Source: Fictibacillus barbaricus
Lineage (GTDB): Bacteria > Bacillota > Bacilli > Bacillales > Fictibacillaceae
Assembly (NCBI RefSeq): GCF_014635025.1
Contig: NZ_BMCE01000002.1
Span: 1,488,001 to 1,552,000 of the forward strand
Length of the DNA stretch: 64,000 nt
Direction of reading: 5' to 3'
Shown: one piece after another, positions 8,617 to 19,802 of the stretch
Numbering within the stretch: the first letter of the stretch is position 1
How the letters are laid out: every line of letters starts with the position of its first letter
The notes under the pieces: model-generated
Database searches by the model: none
Told to the model about the DNA's origin: nothing
Seen by the model: the letters and a program-made list of their open reading frames with translations, nothing else
Program-made: the position numbers and the translations under genes

Positions 8617-10623
8617 CTAGATCTTAAAGTGCTTGATCATCTCCGTCAGAGCCTGCGAGGCATCGTTCAATTCTTCAGCTGACTGTGAAACAGTTGCGAG
8701 TGCTCTGACTTGCTCTTCAGATGATGCACTCACTTCTTCGCTAGCTGTAGCAGATTGTTCTGCAACTGCCGCAATGCTTTGAATAGAAGCCACTACTTCT
8801 TCTTTATAGTTGTTAATGATCTCTACTTCACTCGTAATCTGTTGAATGGACTTTACCATATCATCCATCGTTCCCGCGATCTCTTTAAAAGCAAGCTCTG
8901 TATCTGTTACCGTATGATTTTGATCTTTAGCGATCTGTTTCGTTTGTTCCATCTCTTTTACAGCGCGGACAGATTCTGCTCCTATACCAGAGATCGTCTT
9001 TCTTACTTTATCTGCTGCGACTGCAGATTGTTCCGCAAGCTTTCGTACTTCATCTGCTACAACAGCAAATCCACGTCCGCTCTCGCCCGCTCTAGCCGCT
9101 TCAATGCTTGCATTTAACGCAAGCAAGTTGGTCTGCTCAGAGATCTCCGTAATAGATTGGATCACTTGTTCAATTTCTTCCACCTTACTTGCTAAACCTG
9201 AAATGACTGATTCTATGTTTTGCAGGACTTCATTGCTCTCGGTTGTTTTTTCCCGCAGCACATCCATTTGTGATATTCCCTTTTTATTAGCAGCCTCAGC
9301 AAGTGCAGACAATCGTGTCATCTGTTCTGCTTGTTCATTTACTTTTTCGATCTGTGAAGATAGATCCATTGTTCTTCGGTTTGTTTCATCTGCATCTTCT
9401 GCTTGGGTCGTTGCTCCGGAAGCAATCTCGGCTACAGCTCTTGATACTTCCTCACTTGCTGCGATCGTCTCTTCTGAAACTGCGCTTAAGTTTGACGTCG
9501 ACTCATTAACCGTTACGACAGACTGGCTGACGGATGTAATCAAGCTCCTCATATTCTTGACCATCTCATTAAAGTGATGTGTGAGTGTGCCGACCTCATC
9601 CTTTGATTTTGCTTCTACTGATACAGTAAGATCTCCTTCAGCAACGAGCTGAACTTGTGCTTGAAGTTTACGAATCGGATTTGAGATGCTTCTAGCCATA
9701 AAATAAGTTACAGCTAGCGCTATAATGACTGCGACGGATGTGAATATCAGAATCATATTGAAAATCTGCTGAGCATCTTTTAATAGCTCTTTCTTTTCAT
9801 ACACAAACCCCAGTTTCCAGCCCGTGTCTGCGATTGTCGTGTAATATAGCTCGCGGTCTGTTTTTTGATAGCTATAAGCCAGGTTTCCTTTTTCATTTTT
9901 ATACATGGCCTTAATGAAGGATTCTTTACTCAAGTCTTTACCTTGTTGTGTCGGATGTACAAGCGCCATTCCTTTTGGATCTAAAAGAACAGGATATCCC
10001 TTATAGCCGACTTTTGTTTTGTTAATCATGCTAGATAACCCTGCAAGACTTAGATCAAGACCGACAACCCCCAAAACTTCATCTGTTTCGGGATCTAACA
10101 CTGGTTTTGCTACGGTTACAACATATTCCCCAGAGCTCGCATCTTCATAAGGTTCTGTCCACATTATTTTATCTGGTGATTGTTTGGCTGTTTGATACCA
10201 TGGTCGTCCGGTTGGATCAAACCCTTCAGGCAGCTCAAGTACAGGTGACGTTTTAAATTGCTTTGTTTCTGCCCCAACATAAAGTACTGCTGCGTTTTTA
10301 TTCAGTTCCAAAAAGTGCTGAAAATCTTGATCTACAATCGGCCATGCTTCTTTTAGTCCTTTAGCTTCATCAGTTTTTAGCGTTCTTAAATAATGAATCA
10401 GCCTGCTGTCCTGACTGTATCGGTCGATCGTATTTCCGTATGATTGTAAATATAGCTCTGTTGAGGCTTTCACCTCAACGGCAAGACCTGTTGCTTGTTC
10501 TTTGCTATTTCTTTCTAATTGCTGTTTGGTTTGAAAATAAGAAAAAAGTGATGCAGATAAAAGTGCCGCTGCAACCAGAATACTGACAGAAAGCATGATC
10601 TTCGTTTGAATCTTTTTAAACAT
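8617..10623 (-). CDS. Methyl-accepting chemotaxis receptor with dCache sensor
   Basis: Transmembrane chemoreceptor of 668 aa. TM1 (~7-29) is followed by an extracellular dCache-type ligand domain (~33-275; motifs [29 protein letters not shown]). TM2 (~284-306), a HAMP linker and a cytoplasmic four-helix-bundle signalling tip follow, the tip containing [20 protein letters not shown] (~519). It resembles the B. subtilis Mcp/Tlp family; the ligand is unknown. No C-terminal CheR-tether pentapeptide is present. A sigma-D-type promoter lies upstream, consistent with co-expression with flagellar genes such as motAB at 37.7 kb. Confidence 0.95.
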   Translation of the reverse strand: MFKKIQTKIMLSVSILVAAALLSASLFSYFQTKQQLERNSKEQATGLAVEVKASTELYLQSYGNTIDRYSQDSRLIHYLRTLKTDEAKGLKEAWPIVDQDFQHFLELNKNAAVLYVGAETKQFKTSPVLELPEGFDPTGRPWYQTAKQSPDKIMWTEPYEDASSGEYVVTVAKPVLDPETDEVLGVVGLDLSLAGLSSMINKTKVGYKGYPVLLDPKGMALVHPTQQGKDLSKESFIKAMYKNEKGNLAYSYQKTDRELYYTTIADTGWKLGFVYEKKELLKDAQQIFNMILIFTSVAVIIALAVTYFMARSISNPIRKLQAQVQLVAEGDLTVSVEAKSKDEVGTLTHHFNEMVKNMRSLITSVSQSVVTVNESTSNLSAVSEETIAASEEVSRAVAEIASGATTQAEDADETNRRTMDLSSQIEKVNEQAEQMTRLSALAEAANKKGISQMDVLREKTTESNEVLQNIESVISGLASKVEEIEQVIQSITEISEQTNLLALNASIEAARAGESGRGFAVVADEVRKLAEQSAVAADKVRKTISGIGAESVRAVKEMEQTKQIAKDQNHTVTDTELAFKEIAGTMDDMVKSIQQITSEVEIINNYKEEVVASIQSIAAVAEQSATASEEVSASSEEQVRALATVSQSAEELNDASQALTEMIKHFKI

Positions 10624-10675
10624 CTGTTTGACCCCCTATTTTTCGATTGATAACCCCTCTCCTAAATATCGACAA

Positions 10676-10702
10676 AGTTTTACAAAAGCTTAATCAAATA
10701 GG
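10676..10702 (-). promoter_or_regulatory. Sigma-D type promoter of the chemoreceptor gene
   Basis: On the minus strand TAAG (10702-10699), 15 bases, GTCGATAT (10683-10676). The sigma-D consensus is TAAA-N15-GCCGATAT, so this is 3/4 and 7/8. It lies ~53 bases before the start codon. Confidence 0.75.
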
Positions 10703-10746
10703 ACTAAACAGGAAAAAATTAATTTTATTTTCAGAAAAATGAATCT

Positions 10747-10843
10747 ATTAAGGAAAAAACAGCTCTTTATTACGGGAAAACGGCTTATAATCACGGAAAA
10801 AAATCTGCTCATCACGGAAAAACAGTTATTAATCACGGAAAAT
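10747..10843. repeat. Phased 21-bp array, core ATCACGGAAAA
   Basis: Cores start at 10769 (variant ATTACGGGAAAA), 10790, 10811 and 10832: an exact 21-base period. A weaker copy (ATTAAGGAAAA) is at 10747. The ~10 bases between cores differ. The array lies between the chemoreceptor's promoter and the TerC gene's terminator. The same core, inverted, recurs at 55.75 kb. Function unknown. Confidence 0.85.
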
Positions 10844-10851
10844 TACTTTTT

Positions 10852-10883
10852 CGGGCAAAAAAAAAACCGCACGAGGCGGTTTT
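10852..10883 (-). terminator. Intrinsic terminator after TerC-family gene
   Basis: AAAACCGC and GCGGTTTT flank a five-base loop. On the minus strand a run of ten T follows. Confidence 0.88.
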
Positions 10884-10885
10884 CA

Positions 10886-11587
10886 TTAAGCTTCACTATT
10901 CGATGGATTTTTCTCTGCTGCTTTTTCCCCAGCCGTCTTTCTCTTCTTAAGTGCTCCAAGACCTAAGATGACAATAATCATAAGAATTTCAAATCCATAT
11001 TTCACAAAATCATTTTCGAAATAAGGCTTCATAAATTTCTCTCCAACGATCATCTTAGACGCTGTCCATGCAAGAACACCAGCTCCAATTGTGATGATGA
11101 ACGGATACTTATCGATCAATTTCAAGAACAATGTGCTTCCCCAAACCACGATAGGTACAGAGATTAATAATCCGATAACAACAAGCAAGAAATCTCCATG
11201 TGCAGCCCCAGCTACAGCAAGTACGTTATCAAGACCCATTACGGCATCGGCAATAATGATTGTTCTAATTGCTGCCCAAACACTGTTCTGTGCTTCAATA
11301 TCATGATCTTTTTCCTCTACCATAAGCTTATAAGCAATGTATAAAAGAATTAGTCCGCCTGCAAGAAGCAAGCCTGGGATCTTCAATAACCAAACAACAG
11401 CTAGCGTTGCAACCGCACGAATGACGATCGCACCCACCGTACCCCAGATGATTACTTTCTTTTGGTTTTCTTTCGGTAAGTTTCTAGCTGCTAGACCAAT
11501 TACAATTGCGTTATCTCCAGCTAGTACTAAGTCGATGACAACGATAGCCAATAATGCTGACCAAAAATCTGGTGCAAATAAATCCAT
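10886..11587 (-). CDS. TerC family membrane protein (YjbE-like)
   Basis: Seven-helix membrane protein of 233 aa with the TerC signatures VIDLVLAGDNAIVIGLAARN and ADAVMGLDNVLAVAGA, whose acidic residues are thought to bind metal. Bacillus TerC proteins (YceF, YkoY, YjbE) are tied to Mn export or metal loading of secreted enzymes; the N-terminus MDLFAPDFWSALLAIVVIDL most resembles YjbE. That subtype is from memory. GGGAGGA lies eight bases before the ATG. I looked for a Mn-sensing yybP-ykoY riboswitch upstream and saw none. Confidence 0.88.
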   Translation of the reverse strand: MDLFAPDFWSALLAIVVIDLVLAGDNAIVIGLAARNLPKENQKKVIIWGTVGAIVIRAVATLAVVWLLKIPGLLLAGGLILLYIAYKLMVEEKDHDIEAQNSVWAAIRTIIIADAVMGLDNVLAVAGAAHGDFLLVVIGLLISVPIVVWGSTLFLKLIDKYPFIITIGAGVLAWTASKMIVGEKFMKPYFENDFVKYGFEILMIIVILGLGALKKRKTAGEKAAEKNPSNSEA

Positions 11588-11762
11588 TCAAAAAATCCTC
11601 CCTGTTAAACATCTGTATAATAGTATACCCCATGGCCATTTAAAAAAGAAAATGAATTTGCTTTATCAGACAAAACTTTATAAATAATGAATAAAAACAG
11701 CATCATTGCCCTGACAGGCTTATCCACATCTTCATATAATAGAAATAAAGGGGGTGTTTTTC

Positions 11763-11936
11763 ATGTGCTCATGTGGATGTTTTGCCCACTGTAAATCGTG
11801 TGTAAACTTTTGCGGCGTCCCACTGTTTTGTCGAGACATATCTCCATGCTGTTGTCCATTCATCCAGCCTCAACCTACACCTGTAACCTCTCCTTTTGTT
11901 ATTCTTTGCAACTGCCGTTGTGGAAAATGCAGATAA
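11763..11936 (+). CDS. Small cysteine-rich protein (57 aa, 14 Cys)
   Basis: Unrecognised. The ATG at 11763 has AAAGGGGGTG (11747-11756) six bases upstream; an upstream GTG at 11754 lies inside that site. Cysteines are at 2, 4, 6, 10, 13, 17, 23, 29-31, 49, 51, 53 and 56. They form two clusters around a Pro/Thr/Gln linker, with CxCxC at the N-terminus and CxCxC near the C-terminus. There is no signal peptide. Metal binding or incorporation into a disulfide-linked spore layer are both possible. CATATAATA at 11733-11741 with AC 17 bases upstream resembles a sigma-K promoter, weakly supporting the latter. A terminator at 12032 closes the unit. Confidence 0.65.
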   Translation: MCSCGCFAHCKSCVNFCGVPLFCRDISPCCCPFIQPQPTPVTSPFVILCNCRCGKCR

Positions 11937-12031
11937 ACATTCCAACATGCCTCATCATGCTGCATAATTGGGATAACGAATAGTATGAAAAGCCAAAGTT
12001 TATTTATCTCAAAACATTGATACGATTGAGT

Positions 12032-12068
12032 GAACGTTTTGTTTCAGAAAAAGCGTTCTTTTTTTTTT
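12032..12068 (+). terminator. Intrinsic terminator after the Cys-rich gene
   Basis: GAACGTTTT pairs with AAAAGCGTTC (one G-U), followed by ten T. Confidence 0.8.
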
Positions 12069-12122
12069 CATTACGGGAATAATGCATGATAGATACTCTT
12101 TCCATATCTGGAGGCTGCCCTC

Positions 12123-12935
12123 ATGCGTTGGTTTATGAAACAGTGGTTTTACCGATTTTTTGAAGATAAAGTGTTCGATCTATCCGCTCAGCTTGCGTAC
12201 TATTTTCTAGTGTCGCTATTTCCTTTTATTTTTCTCATCTTTACGATCCTTGGTTTTCTGCCTATCTCGTCTGCGTATGTACTCTCTCTTTTCCAGTCTA
12301 TCGCGCCAGAAGAAGCATATACATTACTAGAGTACAATCTAATTGCTGTATTGGACGAGCACAGAGGAGATGTGTTATCTCTTTCTTTTATCATTATGAT
12401 CTGGCTTGCAACAATTGGTACACATGCTATTATTCGGGTATTCAACCAAGCCTATCAAGTCGAAGAAAGCAGACCCTTCTTTAAAGAGCTTATCTTAGGT
12501 ATCTTTTTGACGTTTGGACTTGTAATTGCAGTGCTTACAGCCCTCTTACTGCCTGTCTTTGGACGAACTCTCGGGATCTACATTTTTGAACAGACCGGAT
12601 TTTCACATCCCGTCTGGCATATTTGGGAGACCGCACGTTATTTGATCGGTTTTTCCGTACTTCTCTCCATTTTTTCTGCATTATACAGATTTGCACCAAA
12701 TGCAAAATTAACATTTAGAAACGTGTGGCCGGGTGCCATATTTTCAACGGCAGGGTGGCATCTGTTTTCTTATTTGTTTTCTTCTTATGTACTAATTTTT
12801 GATTACGGCCAGATATACGGAAATTTAGGCGCATTATTAACATTAATGGTGTGGTTTTATCTCTCTGCTATGATCTTGATCGCTGGGGGACAGCTTAATG
12901 CAATCCTGACATTAAAGAGGCAGTTAAGAAAATAA
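12123..12935 (+). CDS. YihY/BrkB family membrane protein
   Basis: 270 aa with about six helices. It shows the family features: DLSAQLAYYFLVSLFPFIFL near the N-terminus, IYGNLGALLTLMVWFYLSAM near the C-terminus, and FAPNAKLTFRNVWPGAIFST between. The family was once misnamed ribonuclease BN; its function is unsettled (virulence factor BrkB, YihY). GGAGG lies nine bases before the ATG. No partner gene is evident. Confidence 0.88.
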   Translation: MRWFMKQWFYRFFEDKVFDLSAQLAYYFLVSLFPFIFLIFTILGFLPISSAYVLSLFQSIAPEEAYTLLEYNLIAVLDEHRGDVLSLSFIIMIWLATIGTHAIIRVFNQAYQVEESRPFFKELILGIFLTFGLVIAVLTALLLPVFGRTLGIYIFEQTGFSHPVWHIWETARYLIGFSVLLSIFSALYRFAPNAKLTFRNVWPGAIFSTAGWHLFSYLFSSYVLIFDYGQIYGNLGALLTLMVWFYLSAMILIAGGQLNAILTLKRQLRK

Positions 12936-13093
12936 AAAGATTTTAGAAAACTTCACTTTCTATAATTGACTTTTTCACAGTATCGTAACATCATTGTGTA
13001 TATACATAGAATTTTCATCTTTTTTTCCGGCAATACTGGTTATTGCCTTAAATAGTTGGCCGGATAAAAAATCACGGGGATTGGGGCCGGAAA

Positions 13094-14128
13094 ATGACTG
13101 TAAAGAACTTAATCTTATTACTCGTTTTACTTGCCGGAATCGTCATATTTGTCTTTTACAGTATACCTCTCCTTCTCGCATTGCTTACCGCTATAATGCT
13201 TGAACCAGTAGTAAAATTGTTTATGAGACTTTTTAAAGGCAGACGATTATTGGCCGTCACTGCTTCATTTATTTTATTTCTCACAGGCTTTGGTTTATTT
13301 TCATATTGGCTTACAACAACACTTGTTATTCAGGTGATCGAATTTATAACGGTTCTTCCTTCTTATTCCGTCCATCTGTTTGAAGTAGCAGAGAATACGT
13401 TTTATGAGATGGAAAACTTTTATGCTACATTGCCTCCTGAGGTTGTTAGAACACTTGAAGAAGGATTAGTAGGATTAAAGGATTATGGTGTTGAAACAGC
13501 TAAAAATTTAACATCTAGCATTTTGGGGCTGATCACGGCCATTCCTGGTTTGTTGATCTACTTTATTATTTACGTTGTGGCGCTATTCTTGTTTTCGCTG
13601 GATCTTCCGCGACTTTATGCTGAGTTTCTTAACCTGTTCACAACAGCCGCGCGCGAAAAGGTGGAGCTTGTTTTTAGTCAATTATCAAGAGCAACAGTCG
13701 GATTTTTTAGAGCCCAGATCATTTTAAGTTTTGTTACATATCTATTAGCACTTGTAGGGCTCATGATCTTGGATGTTGAGTATGCGGTCATCCTCGCTCT
13801 TTTAATCGTTATTGTTGATATTCTTCCTATACTCGGAACAGGCTCGTTCCTTGTACCGTGGGCAGCGTATGCGTTCTTTATCAACAATGATGACCGCCTG
13901 GCTTTTGGCCTGCTGATCATGTTCGGAGTGATCACAATCGTCCGAAGAATCATAGAACCTAAAATACTGGGATCGAGTCTTGGTATCTCCGCACTGGCCG
14001 CACTTGTATCCCTCTATATCGGGTTCCAGTTTTTGGGTTTTATCGGTCTGATTGTTGGTCCTGCAATTGTCATTATTTACGAAGCGTTAAGAAGTGCAGG
14101 CTTTATCAAGATAAAAATAGATTTCTAG
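13094..14128 (+). CDS. ytvI: AI-2E family transporter, YtvI-like
   Basis: 344-residue permease of the AI-2E/PerM family. Hydrophobic helices flank a soluble middle region (residues ~70-130). The C-terminal half carries IVIVDILPILGTGSFLVPWA and GFIGLIVGPAIVIIYEALR, as in YtvI, a membrane protein induced during Bacillus sporulation. Assignment to YtvI rather than another paralogue is by similarity of size and ends. It starts at ATG 13094 after GGGGCCGG. A terminator follows at 14143. Confidence 0.8.
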   Translation: MTVKNLILLLVLLAGIVIFVFYSIPLLLALLTAIMLEPVVKLFMRLFKGRRLLAVTASFILFLTGFGLFSYWLTTTLVIQVIEFITVLPSYSVHLFEVAENTFYEMENFYATLPPEVVRTLEEGLVGLKDYGVETAKNLTSSILGLITAIPGLLIYFIIYVVALFLFSLDLPRLYAEFLNLFTTAAREKVELVFSQLSRATVGFFRAQIILSFVTYLLALVGLMILDVEYAVILALLIVIVDILPILGTGSFLVPWAAYAFFINNDDRLAFGLLIMFGVITIVRRIIEPKILGSSLGISALAALVSLYIGFQFLGFIGLIVGPAIVIIYEALRSAGFIKIKIDF

Positions 14129-14142
14129 TACAGCAAAATGAT

Positions 14143-14180
14143 AAAACGTGTTTCCTTTACAAGAGGAAATGCGTTTTTTT
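14143..14180 (+). terminator. Intrinsic terminator after ytvI-like gene
   Basis: AAAACGTGTTTCCT pairs with AGGAAATGCGTTTT around a short loop, followed by TTT. Confidence 0.85.
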
Positions 14181-14292
14181 CGATTTTATAGGTTAGAAAC
14201 CCCCATCATGTTGGGAATTATAGTGAATAGGGAAAAAAACAGGAATTTCAAGCGAATACTTTACATGGTGACTGATTATTGGAGGAATCTCG

Positions 14293-15333
14293 ATGAGCAC
14301 TGCAACAAAAGAACGCGATTATTATTTTGACAACGCGAAGTTTATTCTTATCTTTCTAGTCGTGTTCGGGCACTTTATTTCCCCGATAAAAAGCCAAAGC
14401 GAATGGCTTTACACGATTTATAACTTTATTTACACGTTTCATATGCCTGCTTTTATCCTTATAGCAGGATTCTTTACAAAAAGTGTATGGCGTGATGGCT
14501 ATCTGCCTAAGATTTTCAAAAAAGTCCTTATTCCATATTTAGTTTTCCAGTTGATTTATAGTCTTTTCTATTATGATCTGTATGGTAAAAGCGAAGTGAA
14601 ACTAGACTTTTTTTCACCGCATTGGACACTTTGGTTTTTATTAAGTTTAGTTTTCTGGAATATACTTTTAAAACTTTTTGTTAAGATGAAATATCCGATG
14701 GTTCTTGCCATTGGGATTGGGGTTGCGGTTGGTTATATTCAAGACATCGGAACATTCTTAAGTCTTCTTCGAACATTTGTCTTCTTCCCTGTGTTCTTGT
14801 TAGGACATCTGCTTGAGAAAAGAGATTTTAAGAAAATCTTAAAACCTAGCGCAAAAGCTGCTGCTGCTGCATTTTTAATCCTACTGTTCATTACGTATCA
14901 CTTCATTTTTCCGAACGGTACAAAAGAATGGCTGCTATCTTCATCGTCATACTCTGCCATTCTGGGGTATAACGATTGGTACGGCGGTATTATCCGACTC
15001 GGTATGTATGGGGTGATGTTTGCAGCTACATTCAGCTTTTTAGCCTTACTTCCACGCCGGAAACTGTTCTTTACCGAATTTGGTGAACGAACACTCTATA
15101 TCTACTTGCTGCATGGGTTTGTGCTGAAGTATTTGTTTACTACCGATCTATTTGCAGCAATTGAAGAAAATGGTGCTTACTTTATTCTCCTATTCTTAGC
15201 TGTAATCGTAACGCTGTTTTTAGCGAGTAAGCCTGTCATTGCTTTGACACAGCCATTTATTGAATTGCGCTGGTCAAGACTGAAAAAGATAGTAAAACCT
15301 AAACCAACACACCCACGCGAAAGTGAGAGTTAA
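14293..15333 (+). CDS. Acyltransferase-3 family membrane protein
   Basis: 346 aa with about ten membrane helices. The N-terminus YYFDNAKFILIFLVVFGHFI holds the conserved His, and FHMPAFILIAGFF and YIYLLHGFVLKYLF follow. These are features of the acyltransferase-3 (OafA/WecH/fucose-4-O-acetylase) family, which moves acyl groups onto extracytoplasmic carbohydrates. The acceptor is unknown and no sugar gene is adjacent. GGAGG is eight bases upstream of the ATG. Confidence 0.87.
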   Translation: MSTATKERDYYFDNAKFILIFLVVFGHFISPIKSQSEWLYTIYNFIYTFHMPAFILIAGFFTKSVWRDGYLPKIFKKVLIPYLVFQLIYSLFYYDLYGKSEVKLDFFSPHWTLWFLLSLVFWNILLKLFVKMKYPMVLAIGIGVAVGYIQDIGTFLSLLRTFVFFPVFLLGHLLEKRDFKKILKPSAKAAAAAFLILLFITYHFIFPNGTKEWLLSSSSYSAILGYNDWYGGIIRLGMYGVMFAATFSFLALLPRRKLFFTEFGERTLYIYLLHGFVLKYLFTTDLFAAIEENGAYFILLFLAVIVTLFLASKPVIALTQPFIELRWSRLKKIVKPKPTHPRESES

Positions 15334-15339
15334 ATCGTA

Positions 15340-15380
15340 AAAAACACCGCTAGGCTAATGTGCCGGATGCGGTGTTTTTC
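15340..15380 (+). terminator. Intrinsic terminator after acyltransferase gene
   Basis: AAAACACCGC (15341-15350) pairs with GCGGTGTTTT (15369-15378), ending in TTTTTC. The 18-base loop is long. Confidence 0.75.
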
Positions 15381-15462
15381 TTTTAGGTTTAAATGTGTCA
15401 TTGCTAAAGCTAAAAAATATTTTTCCGCTTTAGAAACACAGATTTCTATAGGATCTTCAATA

Positions 15463-15536
15463 ATCACATAAAAAAAGCCACTTACCATATAAAAATCATC
15501 TAGGATCACATAAAAATCGGCAAACATCACATAAAA
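15463..15536. repeat. Phased 21-bp array, core ATCACATAAAA
   Basis: Cores begin at 15463, 15484 (ACCATATAAAA), 15505 and 15526: an exact 21-base period with unlike bases between. It lies between two convergent genes. The core shares ATCAC..AAAA with the arrays at 10.77 and 55.75 kb, and CATAAA with those at 27.8 and 39.3 kb. Confidence 0.82.
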
Positions 15537-15637
15537 TAGACCTGACTTCTATTCTATGTCCTTCTGGAATGTACACCTGCAGGAAATGCTTTTGTTATGC
15601 CGAAGACACCGACCCTGAATAAAACCTTACAGGCTTT

Positions 15638-15890
15638 CTACGATCCGTGTTTATAATATTCCTGTTTCGCTTCTGCCAAAACGCGCAACGGCAATTTATC
15701 AGCCAGTTTAAACGCTTCTTTCTCGTTTAACTCCAGCGTCTTGACCAATTTCTCTATCTTTTCCTCAGACGGGATCATTCTGCCTTTTTCAATATCTGCC
15801 ATGTACTGTGGAGTGATGCTGAGTCTTCTTGCAAGTTCTGATTTACTCAATCCCTTTTGCTTTCGAGAAGTCTCGATAAATCTTCCAAAA

Positions 15891-15898
<8 letters not shown>
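15638..15898 (-). CDS. Small XRE-family HTH regulator
   Basis: 86-residue Cro/C1-type helix-turn-helix protein. The HTH spans ~11-62 (KGLSKSELARRLSITPQYMA, IEKGRMIPSEEKIEKLVKTL). The short C-terminal tail has no recognised sensor. Its start overlaps the end of hutG by eight bases, so it is translated as the last gene of the hut operon. That is not the usual Bacillus arrangement, and its targets are unknown. A role in feedback on histidine use is only a guess. Confidence 0.85.
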
Positions 15899-18126
<2,228 letters not shown>

Positions 18127-19788
18127 TTATTTCTCGATCATCGGCAGGTCTACACCTTTTTCTTTAGCCGTTTGAATCGCCAGGTCATACCCTGCATCCG
18201 CGTGTCTCACGATTCCCATTCCAGGATCACTTGTCAATACTCGCTCTAGTCTGCGAGCTGCCTCTTCTGTTCCGTCTGCTACCACGACCATTCCGGCATG
18301 AAGAGAATAACCCATGCCAACACCGCCGCCATGATGAACAGATACCCAGCTCGCACCATTCACCGCATTGATCATCGCATTTAATATCGGCCAGTCGGAA
18401 ACTGCATCACTGCCGTCCAGCATCCCTTCTGTTTCACGGTTTGGCGAAGCAACGGATCCGCAATCTAAGTGATCTCGGCCAATGACGATTGGGGCTGTCA
18501 GTTCTCCGCTTGCCACCATTTCGTTGATGATTCTGCCGAACTTTGCACGTTCACCGTAACCTAGCCAGCAGATGCGTGACGGAAGACCTTGGAACTGTAC
18601 TTTTTCTTGAGCCATCTTAATCCATTTGCAAAGGTGCTCGTTGTCACTAAACTCTCGTAAAATCACTTCATCTGTTTTTCTGATATCCTCTGGGTCACCA
18701 GACAGGGCTACCCATCTAAAAGGACCTTTTCCTTCACAGAACAGTGGACGGATAAAAGCAGGAACGAAGCCAGGGAAATCAAATGCATTCTTCACGCCCT
18801 CATCAAATGCCACTTGTCTGATGTTGTTCCCGTAATCGAAGACAATAGCACCTTTTTTCTGCATCTCGAGCATAGCCTGAACATGAACTGCCATAGAATG
18901 TTTTGACTTCTCTATATATTGCTCTGGGTTACGTTTTCGCAGTTCTGCTCCTTCTTCCATCGTAAAGCCAACTGGCAAGTAGCCATGCAATGGGTCATGT
19001 GCAGAAGTTTGATCCGTAGCAAGATCAGGAATCTCACCCATCTCAATCATTTTTGGTAAAAGCTCAGCTGCGTTACCAAGTAAACCAATGGATAACGGCT
19101 CACCTTTTGCTGCATATTCTTTTGCCATCGCTAAAGCTTCTTCTAAGCTGTCAGTCTTTTTATCTAGGTATCTTGTGTCCAGTCGGCGCTGAATTCTCGT
19201 TTCGTCCACGTCGATCGCAATAACAACCCCGTCATTCATGGTAACGGCTAAAGGCTGAGCTCCACCCATTCCTCCAAGTCCCGCTGTTAACGTAATCGTT
19301 CCTTTTAAAGTTCCGTTAAAGTATTTGCGTGCAGCTTCGGCAAATGTTTCATAGGTTCCTTGCAGGATGCCTTGAGTCCCAATATAGATCCAGCTTCCGG
19401 CTGTCATCTGGCCATACATCATCAGTCCTCTTTTTTCTAAATCACGAAACGTTTCCCAATTTGCCCATGCAGGAACGAGATTTGAGTTCGCAAGCAGTAC
19501 ACGAGGTGCATCCGTATGTGACTTAAATACAGCTACAGGTTTCCCCGACTGAACGAGCAGTGTTTCATCATTTTCTAATCTTTCCAGTGTTTCTACGATT
19601 TTGTGGTAGGCATCCCAGTTGCGTGCAGCTTTCCCGATTCCGCCATAAACCACAAGTTCATCTGGATTCTCTGCTACCTCACTGTCTAAGTTGTTCATGA
19701 GCATACGGATGGCTGCTTCTTGAACCCACCCTTTTGCGGACAATTTTGTACCTCTAGCAGCTGATATAGAATGCTTTACGTTTGACAT
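18127..19788 (-). CDS. hutU: Urocanate hydratase
   Basis: 553-residue urocanase: converts urocanate to 4-imidazolone-5-propanoate with tightly bound NAD as electrophile. The dinucleotide loop is [15 protein letters not shown] (~170). The family region [20 protein letters not shown] holds the active-site Cys, and [19 protein letters not shown] is near the end. AAAGGAGGA precedes the ATG. The gene is 15 bases after hutH. Confidence 0.97.
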   Translation of the reverse strand: MSNVKHSISAARGTKLSAKGWVQEAAIRMLMNNLDSEVAENPDELVVYGGIGKAARNWDAYHKIVETLERLENDETLLVQSGKPVAVFKSHTDAPRVLLANSNLVPAWANWETFRDLEKRGLMMYGQMTAGSWIYIGTQGILQGTYETFAEAARKYFNGTLKGTITLTAGLGGMGGAQPLAVTMNDGVVIAIDVDETRIQRRLDTRYLDKKTDSLEEALAMAKEYAAKGEPLSIGLLGNAAELLPKMIEMGEIPDLATDQTSAHDPLHGYLPVGFTMEEGAELRKRNPEQYIEKSKHSMAVHVQAMLEMQKKGAIVFDYGNNIRQVAFDEGVKNAFDFPGFVPAFIRPLFCEGKGPFRWVALSGDPEDIRKTDEVILREFSDNEHLCKWIKMAQEKVQFQGLPSRICWLGYGERAKFGRIINEMVASGELTAPIVIGRDHLDCGSVASPNRETEGMLDGSDAVSDWPILNAMINAVNGASWVSVHHGGGVGMGYSLHAGMVVVADGTEEAARRLERVLTSDPGMGIVRHADAGYDLAIQTAKEKGVDLPMIEK

Positions 19789-19802
19789 GTAAAATCCTCC
19801 TT

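Noticed and set aside
9104-9577. 157-residue ORF antisense to the chemoreceptor
   Set aside because: Ser/Ala-rich shadow of a helical MCP sequence, without start signal; several similar shadows lie over hutU, hutH, bkdB and the thiolase gene.
10739-10966. 75-residue ORF with heptad amino-acid repeats (LFITGKR, LIITEKN, LLITEKQ)
   Set aside because: The heptads are only the translation of the 21-bp DNA array. There is no ribosome binding site, and the ORF runs antisense into the TerC gene and its terminator.
11588-11760. yybP-ykoY Mn riboswitch ahead of the TerC-family gene
   Set aside because: I looked for the GGGGAGTA-type core and hairpins and found none.
11798-11983. 61-residue ORF overlapping the Cys-rich gene in another frame
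   Set aside because: The frame at 11763 has the ribosome binding site and the regular Cys pattern; the other frame has neither.
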